A stretch of 64,000 nt of DNA from positions 42,218,745-42,282,744 of the forward strand of contig CM075102.1 of NCBI GenBank assembly GCA_037576195.1, read 5' to 3'. The notes below the pieces were generated by a model. The model had not been told where the DNA came from, made no database searches, and saw only the letters and a program-made list of their open reading frames with translations. The position numbers were made by a program, and so were the translations under genes. Below are positions 62,528 through 64,000 of the stretch, in pieces. The first letter of the stretch is position 1, and each line of letters starts with the position of its first letter. Origin of the DNA: Phytoseiulus persimilis. Its lineage: Eukaryota; Arthropoda; Arachnida; Mesostigmata; Phytoseiidae.

Positions 62528-64000
62528 GGCGTTTCAAGGGCGCAGCTCCACACAAGGACCTAAAAAACTCACGGAGCCCACTCGTGATCCATAACCTCGA
62601 CTGTTCGTGTTGCCTGCCGAAGTTTCGCGGTCTCGTACTCCGTCCAGTACAATGAATCGGTGAGTCTTCTGCACCTGTGCACGATGCGTTATTGTTCTCG
62701 GCGCTGCTCGCCGCGGGTTCCGCCGCACAGCTGCTGATGGAAACACTGAGCAAAAACTGCAGGTCCACACAAGCTAGAGCTCAGCTCCGTGAACCATTAG
62801 GCATCGTAACGGATTCTAGGATCCCGAGCAATGAGAATCAGATCACGGAACAGCGTTGGTTGTGGCACCCAGGTGATTCGTGAGCCCTGACTTTCGTGCA
62901 CGCCGCACTGACGGGCCCGCGCAATGTCAAGTCGTGCACTTTCCGGAAACTGTAACATGAGCCGAAGGCCTAAATTCCGACTGTGAAATCAGTTCGTGAT
63001 CCGAGGGTTCTCTAGCTCTGACCGAAGGATCTCGGCACGCTTGCCGGACTGGAGCAGTGCGGAGCATGCCTCTCAGTTGTTGAACGCCGTGCAGCATTCC
63101 CGATAGGTTGAGGACAGCCTTCGCAAGAGAAACGTTTCCGTAGGCGTTGATATAACCGGTCGCCGTGCGAAACGGTCGTCGTCCCCTGGAACTATCGGAT
63201 GGGCAAACTGTCTTGACACAGGAATGAAGTCTGCATCTGTAGAGCCTCATTTGGCAACAGCAGCAGCTATGTCTGTGTGTGAAAATATTGAGGGTCGAAT
63301 CATTCGAAAGACATCATTCGGATTACGCAACAAGTAATGCAGTTGCTTTGGACGTCGCCCATTCCCAGCAGCAGTACATTTGCCGCTGATGATGGACGAC
63401 AGTGGCGACAATGTTATATCCGCTGGAGAATGCCAGTTCTCGATTACACTAGAACTTGGCTTGCCAACGGAACTTGAGAAATGCTGGAGCGGTCTTCGAA
63501 GAAAGGAATCTCTCCAGAAAAGCGACCCAAAGAAGCCGCACTGGTCGGCAGGTGACTCCTGAGCCGCTGGGCGAGGAGTCAACAACCATAACGACCGGTC
63601 GCGGTGGCCGTGAGCAAATGAAGGCCAATCGATACCAATCATCATGCTCGAAACTCCAAGCATTCGAGACTCGGATGTTTGTCCCGAGCTACATTCGGAT
63701 CATTTCAGCACGAACTCCGGCAGGATTCGAGAGGAGCACTTCATCAGTTTCTCGAAGGTAGTGGGCCAGCGCGACGGACTCGATTTCCTGACTTTCGCAA
63801 AGCACCGCGCCACGAGGGATGCTCGGGTAAAAAAAAATGAGAGTCTCGCGGCGGACTGATTGCTGTGCGAGTAAATGCTCCTCTTCTCCGCCGATACGCT
63901 TGGCATAGCTTCCAGAAGATAGAACCGACGGACAGAAGACGGCGGCGAAACACGAAAAGACGCCACTTCCCTCCGCGGAACGCATGATCCAGTTTACAGT
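62528..64000. other. Right flank, no gene assigned
   Basis: Open frames on both strands cross this end of the window. A donor-like GTGAGT at 62661 follows a short plus-strand frame (FAVSYSVQYNES). A minus-strand frame at 63689-63985 reads YPSIPRGAVLCESQEIESVA. Either may be an exon of a gene continuing beyond 64000. Nothing can be assigned. Confidence 0.35.

Overview
This is a eukaryotic nuclear window. Its genes are split by GT-AG introns, mostly about 65-150 bases with a few of several kilobases. It holds a eukaryotic tRNA gene with internal promoter boxes, and its proteins are metazoan. The mix (a CD36-type receptor, a secreted carboxylesterase, a histidine-acid-phosphatase relative, Sh3beta-like, TMEM198, SLC35B4 and NOP14 proteins) suggests an arthropod, perhaps a mite or tick; that placement is inference from protein resemblance only. 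All exon models below were built by hand from reading frame, splice signals, intron phase and remembered family architecture; no search was run.

Layout. 1-7356: no gene recognised. 7357-19564 (+): CD36/SCARB-type scavenger receptor with a 9.35-kb first intron that carries a tRNA-Gly(UCC) gene on the opposite strand (16536-16607). 20436-23481 (-): NOP14, tail-to-tail with the receptor. 25548-28489 (+): SLC35B4-type nucleotide-sugar transporter, head-to-head with NOP14. 29738-32353 (-): secreted carboxylesterase with a complete Ser/Glu/His triad. 32354-38884: gene-poor. 38885-44265 (-): SH3BGR-family protein with a thioredoxin-like fold. 45024-45762: short transposon with terminal inverted repeats and a 9-bp target duplication. 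45945-47469 (-): membrane-anchored histidine-phosphatase-like protein whose catalytic residues are replaced. 50614-53751 (-): TMEM198. 53919-54523 (+): unidentified two-exon candidate leaving the TMEM198 start in the opposite direction. 54524-64000: only low-confidence exons, including a possible ML-like pair at 62160-62527.

The genes do not form a pathway. They are ordinary neighbours: ribosome assembly (NOP14), sugar-nucleotide import into the secretory pathway (SLC35B4), cell-surface lipid or debris recognition (CD36-like), ester hydrolysis outside the cell (esterase), Wnt-related membrane scaffolding (TMEM198) and two less understood proteins. The points most worth a second look are the apparently dead phosphatase, the 9-bp-TSD transposon, a dispersed GGCAC...GTGCC repeat family, a C-terminal dilysine ER signal on the transporter, and several unassigned splice-bounded open frames at the right end.
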